In this document: positions 1 to 9,432 of the stretch, piece after piece
How the letters are laid out: every line of letters starts with the position of its first letter
How positions within the stretch are numbered: position 1 is the stretch's first letter
From: Bdellovibrionales bacterium
Lineage (GTDB): Bacteria; Bdellovibrionota; Bdellovibrionia; Bdellovibrionales; Bdellovibrionaceae
DNA: 64,000 nucleotides
Direction of reading: 5' to 3'
NCBI GenBank assembly: GCA_005793345.1
Contig: SXSU01000092.1
Coordinates: 167,010-231,009 of the forward strand
Made by a program: the position numbers and the translations under genes
Notes under the pieces: model-generated
What the model saw: the letters and a program-made list of their open reading frames with translations, nothing else
Told to the model about the DNA's origin: nothing
Databases searched by the model: none

Positions 1-2
1 TT

Positions 3-155
3 ATATCTATACAGGAGACTAATACAGATATTAATAATATTAGATTTAAAAGTTGTGTTTCAACTGTGATTCAAAAAATAAAATTTCCAAATGCTGAAAA
101 TGGCAATATAACAAATGCCATTTATCCCTTCAGATTTGAAAAATCACTTAAATAG
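3..155 (+). CDS. C-terminal fragment, AgmX/PglI-type tail domain (partial)
   Basis: An open frame enters from the left edge and ends at the TAG at 153-155, giving 50 residues. The fragment has a Cys followed by a Val/Ile helix, then a KFPNAENG stretch, and ends with YPFRFEKSLK. This order (a conserved Cys, then x-FP, then a TYPF-like strand) is what I know from the AgmX/PglI C-terminal domain of myxobacterial and Bdellovibrio-like surface and gliding proteins. The rest of the gene lies outside the window, so the identity rests on the tail only. The gene converges on the ABC permease gene with a 70-bp gap. Confidence 0.55.
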   Translation: MSIQETNTDINNIRFKSCVSTVIQKIKFPNAENGNITNAIYPFRFEKSLK

Positions 156-225
156 TTTTAATATTTAGAATAAAAAATGTTTTTAATTTTATGAAATTAG
201 AAATATAAACATTTATTATAATTGT

Positions 226-1560
226 TCAACTGTGCAATAATAATTTGATGATGTTTTCTTTTGAAGGTTTTCGAATGGCAACAAAAGCTGCAGTTGTTGC
301 AATTAAAACAATAATTGCAATTGTTTGTATATAAATAAAAAATTCAGTATTTATTCGCAATGGCTTTTTAAAAGAAAATAAACCAGAATCGTATGTAATA
401 CTTGAAAAATTTATTGCACTTGAAAAGATGTAAGAAATTACTATTCCGATTACACAACCTAATAAAGCTAAAACTAAGGCTTCACAGACATAAAGCTTTC
501 TTATAAATTTGGGATTAAATCCAAGACTTCGAAACATTCCAACTTCTTTAGTGCGTTCTTTAATTAACTTAATAAAAGTATTAAATACTGACATGCCGAC
601 TACAAAAAGTACAATTAACATTACAAAGTTTCTAAATACAGTTAATAGAGATTTTGTATTGGTATAAAACTCACCCAACGGATGATCTTCCCACTTTTGT
701 GATAAGACATGAGATAAATTATTTTTAAAATATTCATTTAGTTGTTTATTAAACTGCGCAATTAATTCTTTAGATTTTAAAGTTACAACTATATAACTTA
801 TTTTATCTGTATCAAATAATTTTTGAGCCACTGAAAGTGGTAATGAAATAAATCTTTCATCATATTCTTTATAACCCAGATCATATGAACCTATTGCATT
901 AATATCCAAAGCATTAACTTGAGATTTTTCAGTCATGCCTAATACTTGAAAATTCTGTTCACGACAATTTAAAGGGCGGTCGACACTTGATTGTTCCAAT
1001 TGAATAAAATAATCATCAAGTAATGGCATTGGATCAGGAAGACAATTCAATTTTTGAGCAAGTCTAAGGCCAATTACCATAACTTCACTTTCTTCATCAG
1101 TTTTTGAAAGAGGTCTGCCAAAATAAGTATTTTTCTCCCATTTTTTTGTGCGTATAGCAGCTCCTTCATTAGGATCATAAGCTAGACCTCTATAGATATT
1201 AGAACTTTCATTAGTATCAATGCTTCCAGATATTCTTAAAAAACGTGCTTTGGCTTCTATTATATCATTATTGTGATTTAAAAAATCAAAAATAGTTTTT
1301 TGATCTTGAGAGTTTAAAGAATACTCCCATACATCTGCACGTCCAAGTACTGATGAAGCGCCCTCTTTTTCAATAATAAGATGACCTTTCATTCCTAATT
1401 TGGAATCAAGCTCATAATAAAATTCAAATATTTCTGAAATGTATCCAGAAAATATAACAATTGCAATAAAACCAGAAATTATAGAAATCAGAGCTGATAA
1501 ACTTTGCTTCCAATTTGCAAATACATTTCTAATGCTAATCTTTAAAATAAGTTTGAACAA
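226..1560 (-). CDS. ABC transporter permease, FtsX/MacB-like
   Basis: This 444-residue inner-membrane permease has one membrane segment near residues 20-42, a large periplasmic domain, and three more segments near 308-330, 355-380 and 408-430. That is the FtsX/LolC/MacB topology. The stretch around KERTKEVGMFRSLGF just after the second segment is the coupling-helix signature of FtsX permeases. The start is TTG, supported by GAGGT 5-7 nt upstream. It is the last gene of a three-gene minus-strand transporter operon, 12 nt after the second permease. The substrate (lipoprotein, lipid or peptide) cannot be told from sequence. Confidence 0.85.
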   Translation of the reverse strand: MFKLILKISIRNVFANWKQSLSALISIISGFIAIVIFSGYISEIFEFYYELDSKLGMKGHLIIEKEGASSVLGRADVWEYSLNSQDQKTIFDFLNHNNDIIEAKARFLRISGSIDTNESSNIYRGLAYDPNEGAAIRTKKWEKNTYFGRPLSKTDEESEVMVIGLRLAQKLNCLPDPMPLLDDYFIQLEQSSVDRPLNCREQNFQVLGMTEKSQVNALDINAIGSYDLGYKEYDERFISLPLSVAQKLFDTDKISYIVVTLKSKELIAQFNKQLNEYFKNNLSHVLSQKWEDHPLGEFYTNTKSLLTVFRNFVMLIVLFVVGMSVFNTFIKLIKERTKEVGMFRSLGFNPKFIRKLYVCEALVLALLGCVIGIVISYIFSSAINFSSITYDSGLFSFKKPLRINTEFFIYIQTIAIIVLIATTAAFVAIRKPSKENIIKLLLHS

Positions 1561-1572
1561 TTGTTACCTCTA

Positions 1573-2943
1573 TCAATCATTAATCAATAAATTTACAATA
1601 TTTTTTCGCGTTTCTTTAAGAGTCAAAAAATAAGTTATTAGTAAAACAACAAAAATAATTATAAAACTTAATATTATTTCGAAACTTAAAGTTGGTTCAA
1701 TTACTAATTGAAGTTCTGTAGGAGCCCCTGCTGGTTTAAATAAAATGTGAGCTCTATTTATCTGATTTCCAATTATTTTTGCCCCCAGGCTACCTAAAAC
1801 CAAACTGAAACAAGAAAGTAAAAAATTTTCTATCACAAATAAGCCTGCAATGGAGCTTCTTTTGTATCCAAGTGCACGTAAGGTACCAATTTCGAATGAT
1901 CTTTCAATTAAACAAATGGTCATTGAATTAATAACAGAAATTGTAATTACTGTTCCAATTACCACTAAGTAAAACAATAATATAAAACTCATAAATGATT
2001 TAATGCCAACATAAAATGGATTTACACGTGATTCGTCGTAAAATAAAACTTCTAAAGTTGGATATTTTTGTTCAAATTTCTTCTTAAAATCTTGCTTCCA
2101 AAATTTAAGATCAGAAATATTTTTTAAGAAAATATGGATAGAACTTACATTTTCAGACTGATATAATTCTTGAACTTTTTTAAGCGGGGCAACTATTCCA
2201 AGATCTTCATTGAAGGCTAAAGTTTCAAAATGCAAACCAACTACATTAGCTTCTAAAGCCCATGGATTCCCATCAAAACTTTTTACCATTAATTGAACAC
2301 TAGGGTCTTCTTCAATTGATTTTTTATAATCTGGATTGTCACAATCAAGGGATACATTTTTTAAAGAATTTTCAACTCTTTCTTTATATAAAACCTTTTT
2401 ATGCATCAATTGAGATAGGTTCGCTGTTAATGTAATAGGAGCAGATTCATTTTTTAAATCAATATTTATATCTTCACCTCTAAATGTTTTTGCTAAATAC
2501 GGACAATGTTTTTTAAAATTTTCATTTTTATATATTTTTGTTTTTGACTCTGGATCGATGCCACGAATTAAAAATGGTTCTGATTTACATGAATTACTTA
2601 TTAATCCTAACCCTCGAAATAATGGAACAATAAGATCAATTTGAGGCTCAAATTCTCTAATTTCACTTCTAATTAATTCTTGTTCAGCAGGAGATAAAGA
2701 ATACTTTTTTGGTTTAGTTAATAAATTTTCGATTGCATTTTTTTTATAAAAACCAAAATGGCCTGTAAATTCACTATGAATAGTTGAATTCGTCAAATGC
2801 TCTGTTGTGCGATAAATATAACCTTCAAAAATACACAAACCCATAAAGCCGCCACCGATAGCGAGCCCTGTTACTAATGTTCGTCGAGGATTTCGCCACA
2901 AATTTAACAGGGCAAATTTCCAATGGGTTTTAGAAAATAGCAC
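1573..2943 (-). CDS. ABC transporter permease, FtsX/MacB-like
   Basis: This is the second permease of the transporter, 456 residues, with the same plan: an N-terminal membrane segment near residues 22-42, a periplasmic domain with several Cys, and three C-terminal segments. ERSFEIGTLRALGYKRSSI is the FtsX coupling motif. The start is GTG with AGGAG 6 nt upstream. It lies 19 nt downstream of the ATPase gene and 12 nt upstream of the other permease, so the three are very probably one transcript. Two unequal permeases plus one ATPase resemble LolCDE, but sequence similarity to LolC/LolE is not obvious by eye. Confidence 0.85.
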   Translation of the reverse strand: MLFSKTHWKFALLNLWRNPRRTLVTGLAIGGGFMGLCIFEGYIYRTTEHLTNSTIHSEFTGHFGFYKKNAIENLLTKPKKYSLSPAEQELIRSEIREFEPQIDLIVPLFRGLGLISNSCKSEPFLIRGIDPESKTKIYKNENFKKHCPYLAKTFRGEDINIDLKNESAPITLTANLSQLMHKKVLYKERVENSLKNVSLDCDNPDYKKSIEEDPSVQLMVKSFDGNPWALEANVVGLHFETLAFNEDLGIVAPLKKVQELYQSENVSSIHIFLKNISDLKFWKQDFKKKFEQKYPTLEVLFYDESRVNPFYVGIKSFMSFILLFYLVVIGTVITISVINSMTICLIERSFEIGTLRALGYKRSSIAGLFVIENFLLSCFSLVLGSLGAKIIGNQINRAHILFKPAGAPTELQLVIEPTLSFEIILSFIIIFVVLLITYFLTLKETRKNIVNLLIND

Positions 2944-2962
2944 TTCTCTACTCCTATTTATT

Positions 2963-3634
2963 TTAAATAATTTTACCGTCTTGAATTCTGATGTGACGAT
3001 CCACTCTATTCATAAGTTTTTCATCGTGGGTACTAAATAAAAAAGTAACTTTTGTTTCTTGATTAATTTTTAAAAGCAAATCAATTATATGATGTGTGGT
3101 TTCTGAATCTAAATTCGCTGTGGGTTCATCAGCTAATATTAACGAAGGTTTTGTGACCAAAGCTCTTGCTATAGCAATTCTTTGTCTTTGCCCACCTGAT
3201 AATTTATTAGGTGGATGATTTTTAAAATCCTGCATTTTTACACTTTCAAGTGCTGAAAGTATTCGGTCTGTTCGTTCTTTTTGTGACACTTGCTTTTGAA
3301 TCAATAAAGGCAATTCTATATTTTCAAATACAGTTAACACTGGAACTAAGTGAAATGACTGAAAGATAAATCCAATTTTTTCATTTCGAAGTACACTGAG
3401 ATCATCATCATTCATTGAATTAACTTTAATATCATTAAAAAAATACTCTCCCTGGTCAACTTGCTCGATAGCACCTAAAATATGAAGCAAAGAGCTTTTA
3501 CCAGAACCAGAGGGGCCAATTAGTGATGCAAATTCACCTTTATTCAAGCTTAAATCTAAGCCTCTTAATGCATGAATTTGAGTTTCACCAAGCTGATATG
3601 TTTTTTTTATATTTTTTAAATCTATAAAGGCCAT
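2963..3634 (-). CDS. ABC transporter ATP-binding protein, LolD/MacB type
   Basis: This is the ATPase that powers the two permeases downstream. Walker A is GPSGSGKSS, the signature is LSGGQRQRIAIARALV, Walker B is LILADEPTANLD, and the switch His is in FLFSTHDEKL. NLDSETT after Walker B and the short length are typical of the LolD/MacB/FtsE group. The open frame continues upstream to a TTG at 3691 and an ATG at 3676, but family members begin a few residues before the first strand (FIDLKNIKKTY), so ATG 3634 is chosen. None of the three starts has a clear Shine-Dalgarno. A composite hairpin repeat lies just upstream. Confidence 0.9.
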   Translation of the reverse strand: MAFIDLKNIKKTYQLGETQIHALRGLDLSLNKGEFASLIGPSGSGKSSLLHILGAIEQVDQGEYFFNDIKVNSMNDDDLSVLRNEKIGFIFQSFHLVPVLTVFENIELPLLIQKQVSQKERTDRILSALESVKMQDFKNHPPNKLSGGQRQRIAIARALVTKPSLILADEPTANLDSETTHHIIDLLLKINQETKVTFLFSTHDEKLMNRVDRHIRIQDGKII

Positions 3635-3733
3635 ATTAATATAATCGTAAGGAGTATTTAACTTGGTCGTCAACATATAATTAAAATTCAACTTTTAAAT
3701 ATTTTTTTAAATAGCTGTATTTTTTAATATTCT

Positions 3734-3879
3734 AATAACTGCGTATGATTAAGTCTGATTGCTTCGCGATTGTATGCGAGACAAAATCATGCGCCGTTAT
3801 TTTCTTGTTTATTCGGGGTGATTTTTGAATCACCCCTTATTATGAAAACCCAAACTTACGTTTGTGTTTTCATAATAAC
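3734..3879 (+). repeat. Composite hairpin element, copy 1 (A-B-C)
   Basis: This is a full copy of the dispersed element. Module A (3734-3800) is a long imperfect hairpin with tip GCTTCGC and subfamily-II right arm (GAGACAAAATCATGCGCCG). Module B (3815-3836) is GGGGTGATT / AATCACCCC. Module C (3838-3879) is an AT-rich hairpin with TTATGAAAAC / GTTTTCATAA arms. It sits between the ABC ATPase start and the 3' end of the GT9 gene and could terminate transcription from the latter. Confidence 0.85.
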
Positions 3880-3899
3880 AATATTTTAAATACTAAAGT

Positions 3900-5048
3900 T
3901 TAAAAAAAATTTATTAATTTATTAAAAACATCTTTTGGATTGATCAAATCTAAACACGGATAAAATTTGCATTTTTCTTTTTGGCACTTTGAAGGGCTGG
4001 GGCAATTAACTTTAGGAGTAATTGAGTTTGAAACTTCACTTCGAGGTGCCCAACGTGTTGAAGATTGCACTCTTAGTGGAGAATATAAACCAATACTAGG
4101 AACTTGGCATGCAGCTGCAAGATGTATTACACCAGTTGAAGGTGCGATCACACCTTGAGCATTTTGTAGTACAGTAATTAAATCTTGTCCCGTTAGCTCA
4201 CCAACCAACCAGCATACATTTTTTTTATCAGAACAAAAATTAGAAATTTCTGTGAGCCATCGGGTGTCACTTTCAGTTCCTGTGATTACAACAATATAAT
4301 TTTGTTCTAAAAAAATTTGTATCAGTTCAATATATTTAATTTGTGACCAGTTAAGTGCAGATCCACCCATACCAGGATGTATAACTATATAAGGTTTTTG
4401 CAGAAGTGAACTAACAGGTGCGTTAGACAAATCAAGTTTTTTGAAACGAAAAAAAGGTGTTGTTGAAGGAAATTGAAATTCAAATTCAATTGAGTTTTGT
4501 GTCTGATGTATTGATTTGTCTTCAATAATAGTAACATTTTTAATTTCAGAGTAAGTATTTTTTTTTGCACAAATTTCTTTATTAATTTTAAAAATATTAA
4601 TTGCCCATTTAAAAAGTTCAAAATTATAATCAGCTTCATGTAATATTGATTTATTTCGTTTTTGACGTAAAGTTTGATTTAAAAAAATAAATTGATGCCA
4701 TTGACTTTTTGGTCCAAATCTAAGAGGAATTCCAGCCTTCCAAATAGCAAAAGATACCCAAGCTGGTGCATGAAAAACAATTGCGGCATCAAATTTTTCA
4801 TTTTTTAAAAATGAAGTAAGTGTATTTATATTATTTATGTTTCCAGATAATTCAAATTCAGTAAAATTTCTAGATTGTTCTGCAAGATCAACAATAAAAC
4901 CTAAATTTTTTGAAATTATCCAATGAAATGTAATTGGATAATTTCCCTGATCTACAGGGAGTGTGCAAAGCAAGTCTCCCATGCGATCCATTCTGATTAA
5001 TGCAATTTTTGGTTGAGCTAAAAAATAATTATCACTTTGTAATGTCAT
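3900..5048 (-). CDS. Glycosyltransferase family 9 (LPS heptosyltransferase-like)
   Basis: This 382-residue protein carries the hallmarks of GT9 ADP-heptose:LPS heptosyltransferases: [14 protein letters not shown] near the N-terminus (residues about 19-32), [11 protein letters not shown] in the middle, and the nucleotide-sugar motif [20 protein letters not shown] near the C-terminus. It probably adds heptose to the LPS inner core on the cytoplasmic face. Its ATG overlaps the last 17 nt of gcvP, so the two are likely cotranscribed although functionally unrelated. A Cys-rich patch close to the C-terminus ([17 protein letters not shown]) is unusual for WaaC/WaaF and could bind metal. Exact acceptor unknown. 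Confidence 0.85.
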   Translation of the reverse strand: MTLQSDNYFLAQPKIALIRMDRMGDLLCTLPVDQGNYPITFHWIISKNLGFIVDLAEQSRNFTEFELSGNINNINTLTSFLKNEKFDAAIVFHAPAWVSFAIWKAGIPLRFGPKSQWHQFIFLNQTLRQKRNKSILHEADYNFELFKWAINIFKINKEICAKKNTYSEIKNVTIIEDKSIHQTQNSIEFEFQFPSTTPFFRFKKLDLSNAPVSSLLQKPYIVIHPGMGGSALNWSQIKYIELIQIFLEQNYIVVITGTESDTRWLTEISNFCSDKKNVCWLVGELTGQDLITVLQNAQGVIAPSTGVIHLAAACQVPSIGLYSPLRVQSSTRWAPRSEVSNSITPKVNCPSPSKCQKEKCKFYPCLDLINPKDVFNKLINFF

Positions 5049-7920
5049 AGGATTCTATACTTGGGCAACTGCACACAACATGTTTATCTCCGAATACATT
5101 ATCTACTCGTCTAACAGAAGGCCAAAATTTCTTTTTACGTAGCCAAGGTAAAGGAAATGCAGCTTCTTCTCTTGAGTATGGATGGTTCCATTCTTTTTTA
5201 AGAACCATATCCATAGTGTGAGGAGAGTTTATTAATGGATTATTTACTTTATCAATTTTATTTTCTGCCACCAACATGATCTCATGATGTATTTGTATCA
5301 TAGCATCTATAAAACGATCTAACTCGGCTTTAGATTCGCTTTCAGTTGGCTCAATCATTAATGTGCCTGCGACGGGCCAAGACATTGTTGGTGCATGAAA
5401 ACCATAATCCATAAGTCGTTTTGCAACATCGGTTACATCAATTCCAGAATCTTTTTTAAGTGGACGGAGATCAATAATACATTCGTGCGCAACGAATCCA
5501 TTTTTGCCTTTATATAAAACTGGAAAATATTGATCCAATTTTTTTGCTATGTAGTTTGCATTTAATATAGAGACAAGTGTTGCATCTCGAAGTCCTTCAG
5601 AGCCCATTAAATGAATATACATCCAAGAAATTGGAAGCACGCTTGCTGACCCCCAAGGAGCAGAGGTCAATGCGGAAATCCCTGTTTCAGGCCCTGCATT
5701 TTTAACTAAGCTATGTGTAGGTAAAAATTCTTTGAGGTGAGAGGCAACACATACAGGACCAACACCAGGTCCTCCGCCACCATGAGGAATGCTAAATGTT
5801 TTATGTAAATTTAGGTGTGCAACGTCAGGTCCAAATTTACCAGGTAAACAAACTCCCACCATGGCATTCATATTAGCACCATCCATATAAACTTGACCTC
5901 CATGGCTATGAACGATGTTGCAAATTTCAACTATACCTTCTTCAAATACTCCATGGGTTGAAGGATAAGTAATCATAAGACATGCTAGTTGTGCAGAGTA
6001 ATGTTGAGCTTTTTCTTTCAGATCATTAATATCGACATTTCCATTATCATCACATTTAACAACGACAACTTGCAGCCCTGCGAGGTTTGCACTTGCGGGG
6101 TTAGTACCATGTGCAGAACTTGGAATTATACAAATATTTCGATCAGCTTGTCCTATTGATTCAAAATATTTTCTGATGACTAATAGACCAGCATACTCAC
6201 CTTGTGAACCTGCATTGGGTTGTAAACTTACTGCTGCAAAACCTGTAATATTTGCAAGCTTAATTTCAAGATCTTTTATCATAGTAATATATCCTGATGT
6301 TTGATCAGCTGGTGCAAAAGGATGAATACTTGAAATTTCAGGCCAAGAAACTGGAACTAACTCGGAAGTTGCATTCAACTTCATTGTGCAAGAACCAAGT
6401 GGAATCATTGAAAAAGTTAATGATAAATCCTTGGCAGAAAGTTGGTTAATATATCTTAAAAGTTCGGTTTCAGAATGGTAACTATTAAAAACAGTATTAG
6501 TTAAATAAGGACTTGCTCTTAAAAATTCACTAGCAAAAGAATATTTATTTTCATCAAGTTCAACTAATTTAAAATCTACTTGTTTATTTTGATTGAAGCA
6601 TAAAACGACTTTATCAAGATGTTCAAATTGAGTAGTTTCATTTAAACTAATACCAATTTTTAACTCATTTTCAAAGATTCTGAAGTTAATGTGATGTTGT
6701 TGTGAAAGTAAAATAATATTTTCAAATTCAGCTTTAGTTTTGATATGAACTGTAAGAGTATCAAAAATATTTTTATCAGTAATTATATAATTAAGTTTTT
6801 CTAATGCCTTTTTCAAAATTAATGTAAAGCGATTTATTCTGGATGCAATTTTCTTTAATCCTACAGGCCCATGATAAACAGCATACATTGATGCCATATT
6901 AGCAAGTAGTACTTGTGCAGTACAAATATTGCTAGTCGCTTTTTCGCGACGAATGTGTTGCTCGCGTGTTTGTAAAGCTAGGCGCAATGCTGGTTTACTG
7001 TCAGTATCAATTGAAACTCCAATCAATCGTCCTGGAATTGATCTTTTATAAATATCTTTTGTAGCTAAAAACGCTGCATGAGGGCCACCAAAACCAAGTG
7101 GAACTCCAAATCTTTGTGAATTACCAGTTACAATATCAGCACCCCATTCACCTGGCGGTGTAAGTAGTGTTAATGAAAGTAAATCCACGTTTGCAATAAC
7201 CAAAACTTGAGCAGCATGCGCTTGTTCAGCTAGAATTTTATAATTAACAATTCCACCTGTAGAGTGTGGATATTGAAGTAATATAGCAAAAACATCATCA
7301 GTTAGTTTAAATTCACTTGGGTCTTGAATTTTGATTTTAATATTTTGAGGTTTTGCTCGAGTGTGAAGGACTTCGATGACATGGGGATGATTTTGAGAAG
7401 ATACTAAAATCGTGTCGGCTTTGTTTTTTTTTGTAAGATTATAAGCCATAAACATTGCTTCAGCAGCGGCACTTCCTTCATCGAGTAAAGAGCTATTAGA
7501 AATTTCCATCCCAGTTAGATCTTTGATAAGAGTTTGAAAGTTAAGAAGTGCTTCCATTCGACCTTGAGATATTTCAGCTTGATAAGGAGTGTAAGCTGTA
7601 TACCATGCAGGGTTTTCTAAAATATTTCTCTGAATAACTGTAGGAGTTGCAGTATCATGAAAGCCCATTCCAATCATAGAATGAAAAATTTTATTTTTGC
7701 TAATTGTTTTTTTAAGTTCATTTAATAATAAATATTCAGATTGGGGTTCAAAAGAAAAAGTTTCTTTACTAAGTATATGTGATGGGATAGTTTTTTGAGC
7801 CAATTCATCTAGTGAATTAATATTTAAAAAAGATAACATTTCTTTTTGTTCGGCCTTATTTGGACCAATATGTCGAGATGTGAATTCATTTTTATTGATA
7901 AGTTCATTCAAGTTGTACAT
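5032..7920 (-). CDS. gcvP: Glycine dehydrogenase (decarboxylating), P-protein
   Basis: This is the full-length single-chain P-protein (962 residues) of the glycine cleavage system, which decarboxylates glycine with PLP and passes aminomethyl to lipoyl H-protein. The N-terminus has FTSRHIGP. The PLP-binding lysine is in [18 protein letters not shown] at about residue 700. The C-terminal part carries PTESES and the [13 protein letters not shown] signature. No gcvT or gcvH is adjacent, so the partners must be elsewhere. I looked for a glycine riboswitch in the short leader and did not recognise one. The downstream GT9 gene overlaps its end. Confidence 0.97.
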   Translation of the reverse strand: MYNLNELINKNEFTSRHIGPNKAEQKEMLSFLNINSLDELAQKTIPSHILSKETFSFEPQSEYLLLNELKKTISKNKIFHSMIGMGFHDTATPTVIQRNILENPAWYTAYTPYQAEISQGRMEALLNFQTLIKDLTGMEISNSSLLDEGSAAAEAMFMAYNLTKKNKADTILVSSQNHPHVIEVLHTRAKPQNIKIKIQDPSEFKLTDDVFAILLQYPHSTGGIVNYKILAEQAHAAQVLVIANVDLLSLTLLTPPGEWGADIVTGNSQRFGVPLGFGGPHAAFLATKDIYKRSIPGRLIGVSIDTDSKPALRLALQTREQHIRREKATSNICTAQVLLANMASMYAVYHGPVGLKKIASRINRFTLILKKALEKLNYIITDKNIFDTLTVHIKTKAEFENIILLSQQHHINFRIFENELKIGISLNETTQFEHLDKVVLCFNQNKQVDFKLVELDENKYSFASEFLRASPYLTNTVFNSYHSETELLRYINQLSAKDLSLTFSMIPLGSCTMKLNATSELVPVSWPEISSIHPFAPADQTSGYITMIKDLEIKLANITGFAAVSLQPNAGSQGEYAGLLVIRKYFESIGQADRNICIIPSSAHGTNPASANLAGLQVVVVKCDDNGNVDINDLKEKAQHYSAQLACLMITYPSTHGVFEEGIVEICNIVHSHGGQVYMDGANMNAMVGVCLPGKFGPDVAHLNLHKTFSIPHGGGGPGVGPVCVASHLKEFLPTHSLVKNAGPETGISALTSAPWGSASVLPISWMYIHLMGSEGLRDATLVSILNANYIAKKLDQYFPVLYKGKNGFVAHECIIDLRPLKKDSGIDVTDVAKRLMDYGFHAPTMSWPVAGTLMIEPTESESKAELDRFIDAMIQIHHEIMLVAENKIDKVNNPLINSPHTMDMVLKKEWNHPYSREEAAFPLPWLRKKKFWPSVRRVDNVFGDKHVVCSCPSIESYDITK

Positions 7921-8014
7921 GTTTGTATTCTTTCCAATTTATATCCGCAACGGGTTTACCTCATTAAAATTAATAATACTATTTTAACGATTATTTTTTT
8001 ATAAAACATAATAA

Positions 8015-8040
8015 AAAAGCCGATTTAACAATCGGCTTTT
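8015..8040 (-). terminator. Intrinsic terminator of the Lys/Ala-rich protein gene
   Basis: Arms AAAAGCCGAT and ATCGGCTTTT (10 bp, perfect) enclose a 6-nt loop, followed on the minus strand by a run of T. It lies 15 bp past the stop of the 8055-8519 gene and isolates it from gcvP. Confidence 0.85.
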
Positions 8041-8054
8041 AAGAAATAAAGATT

Positions 8055-8519
8055 TTATTTAACAGATTTTGCAACTTTAGCAGTTTTAGTATTTATTTTT
8101 TTAACTGTAGGTGCTTTTTTTGATACCTTCCCTTTAACGGTTGTTTTAGGCTTGGAAGCTTTTGGTGTTTTAGTTGAAGTAAATTTTTTTGCTAAAGTAT
8201 CTTTTTGTTTCATAGCCATTTTTTTATATTGATTCAGAGTCTTTTCAAGGTCATTCGCAGAAGATTTAAGATGAGCTAGTGTTTTTTTAAATTCTTTGTC
8301 AACTTGTAATTGAGCTTTATTAATTTTAACAACAACTTCATTATATTTTTTTTCTGCTTTTTTTAATGTTTGAGAAGCTTCTGGTTGAATTGTCGATTTT
8401 ACTTTTGCAATTTCTTCATTAATTTTATGGGTTACTTCTTTTTTCAAATGGTTTATTTTTTCGTTATGAGAAACCATATTTTTAAGGTCAGAAAAAAATT
8501 TATTTATAGAATTTTGCAT
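8055..8519 (-). CDS. Lys/Ala-rich coiled-coil protein with histone H1-like tail
   Basis: This 154-residue protein has no signal peptide. Residues 1-110 form a continuous amphipathic helix rich in Lys and Glu, probably a coiled coil. Residues 112-154 are a low-complexity Lys/Ala/Pro/Thr tail (TKTPKASKPKTTVKGK and similar) like the C-terminal tail of bacterial histone H1-like proteins. The helix also recalls phasin-like proteins. It could bind DNA through the tail, but that is inference from composition only. The gene is monocistronic with its own terminator. Confidence 0.7.
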   Translation of the reverse strand: MQNSINKFFSDLKNMVSHNEKINHLKKEVTHKINEEIAKVKSTIQPEASQTLKKAEKKYNEVVVKINKAQLQVDKEFKKTLAHLKSSANDLEKTLNQYKKMAMKQKDTLAKKFTSTKTPKASKPKTTVKGKVSKKAPTVKKINTKTAKVAKSVK

Positions 8520-8531
8520 AATTCACCCCTT

Positions 8532-8580
8532 TAGTTATTTTCTAGTTTATTGGGATGACTTTCAATCATCCCATATTATG
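8532..8580 (+). repeat. Composite hairpin element, partial (A tail + B)
   Basis: The end of module A (GTTATTTTC-tag-TTTATT) is followed by a B hairpin GGGATGA / TCATCCC at 8552-8572 and the conserved ATATTATGA flank. The rest of module A is missing. It lies upstream of the Lys/Ala-rich protein gene. Confidence 0.65.
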
Positions 8581-8641
8581 AGATTTGAACACTTATTTGT
8601 ACCGCTGTATAATTAACATGTGAATGAATAAACTGCAATGT

Positions 8642-8693
8642 TTCACTAATATTTAGTGAATTCTTGACGTAATCGTTTGCTGCATAGGATAAT
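8642..8693 (+). promoter_or_regulatory. Sigma70-like promoter with overlapping palindrome
   Basis: TTGACG at 8664-8669 and GATAAT at 8688-8693 are separated by 18 nt. Immediately upstream is a perfect 8-bp inverted repeat TTCACTAA-tat-TTAGTGAA (8642-8660). No plus-strand coding region follows; the first sequence transcribed would be the two tandem hairpins at 8711-8847. This is a candidate regulated promoter for an untranslated RNA that would also be antisense to the 3' end of the 8846-9157 gene. Confidence 0.45.
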
Positions 8694-8710
8694 TAGTTCT
8701 TAGTCAAGAA

Positions 8711-8847
8711 AATAACTGCTTGTGATTATGTTTGATATAATTGCGAAGCGATCAGATTTAATCATGAGCAACAAACAAGAAAATAACTGCTTGTGATTAT
8801 GTTTGATATAATTGCGAAGCAATCAGACTTAATCATGAGCAGTTATT
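8711..8847 (-). repeat. Composite hairpin element, two tandem A modules
   Basis: Two A hairpins in reverse orientation (8711-8770 and 8782-8847) share GTTTGATATAATTGCGAAGC and are separated by the linker CAACAAACAAGAAAATAAC. No B module is present. The stop codon (TAA, 8846-8848) of the neighbouring minus-strand gene lies in the last bases of the element. Confidence 0.8.
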
Positions 8848-9157
8848 ATTCTAACCAGACATCGACAGATCTGTGTGGTTCTTCTAATTTAAAAATTTTT
8901 TGAGGTGATAAAACTTCAGCCTTAGCAAGTTCAGATTGAATAGCATCAAGTGGAACCCCCTCTTGTCGAATTTTTGTGACGACATCTGTTGGAATTATGT
9001 CTATTAACCATCTAGCGCTATTAGCGGGAAGAGCGACATCAACTACACGTTCATTATTTTTATAAACAGTCACACGTAAATTATTGGCAACTCCAGAGCC
9101 TTTTGATTCTGAATTACTAAATAAACCTACAAACCAAGTGTATGGACATTTCGACAT
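8846..9157 (-). CDS. Small conserved hypothetical protein, SHOCT-like C-terminus
   Basis: This 103-residue soluble protein has a predicted beta N-terminal half (VTVYKNNERVVDVALP) and then IPTDVVTKIRQEGVPLDAIQSELAKAE with a final RSVDVWLE. The pattern of two short helices followed by a strand resembles the SHOCT-like domain found at the C-terminus of DUF2089/YvlB-type proteins, but I cannot confirm this by eye. No membrane segment. Its stop codon falls inside the adjacent hairpin repeat. Function unknown. Confidence 0.65.
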   Translation of the reverse strand: MSKCPYTWFVGLFSNSESKGSGVANNLRVTVYKNNERVVDVALPANSARWLIDIIPTDVVTKIRQEGVPLDAIQSELAKAEVLSPQKIFKLEEPHRSVDVWLE

Positions 9158-9351
9158 AACTATAACTTACTCTATACTTTGAGCAATGTAATCAATGCTA
9201 ATCCATTTTAACTGAGAACTAGATTAAAGTTTGTATAAAACTTTATGTATATTATTTACCGTTACTCTTAAGAAATGAAAAAATGACTTTATGATATAAA
9301 GTTTAATTTTATCAATCTTTTGGAGAGTTTGAAAAAAATCAACATGATTGC

Positions 9352-9378
9352 GTCCATATTTGGACTCACATTGAGTCC
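9352..9378. promoter_or_regulatory. Candidate operator upstream of TIGR02147 gene
   Basis: Three related half-sites occur in a row: GTCCA, then TGGACTCA, then TGAGTCC. They form two overlapping inverted repeats, GTCCA-tatt-TGGAC and GGACTCA-cat-TGAGTCC. The site lies 54-80 bp before the start of the DNA-binding protein at 9433, where an autoregulatory operator would be expected. Confidence 0.45.
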
Positions 9379-9432
9379 GAAATTAAACTTTTTGTTTTGA
9401 CGTATTAAAGACAAGTAGTTAAAAATTCAGCC

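Noticed and set aside
156..225. Clear terminator between the AgmX-like fragment and the ABC permease
   Set aside because: The gap is AT-rich but I find no stable stem followed by a T run.
7921..8014. Glycine riboswitch upstream of gcvP
   Set aside because: The leader is under 100 nt before the upstream terminator and I see no tandem aptamer motifs.
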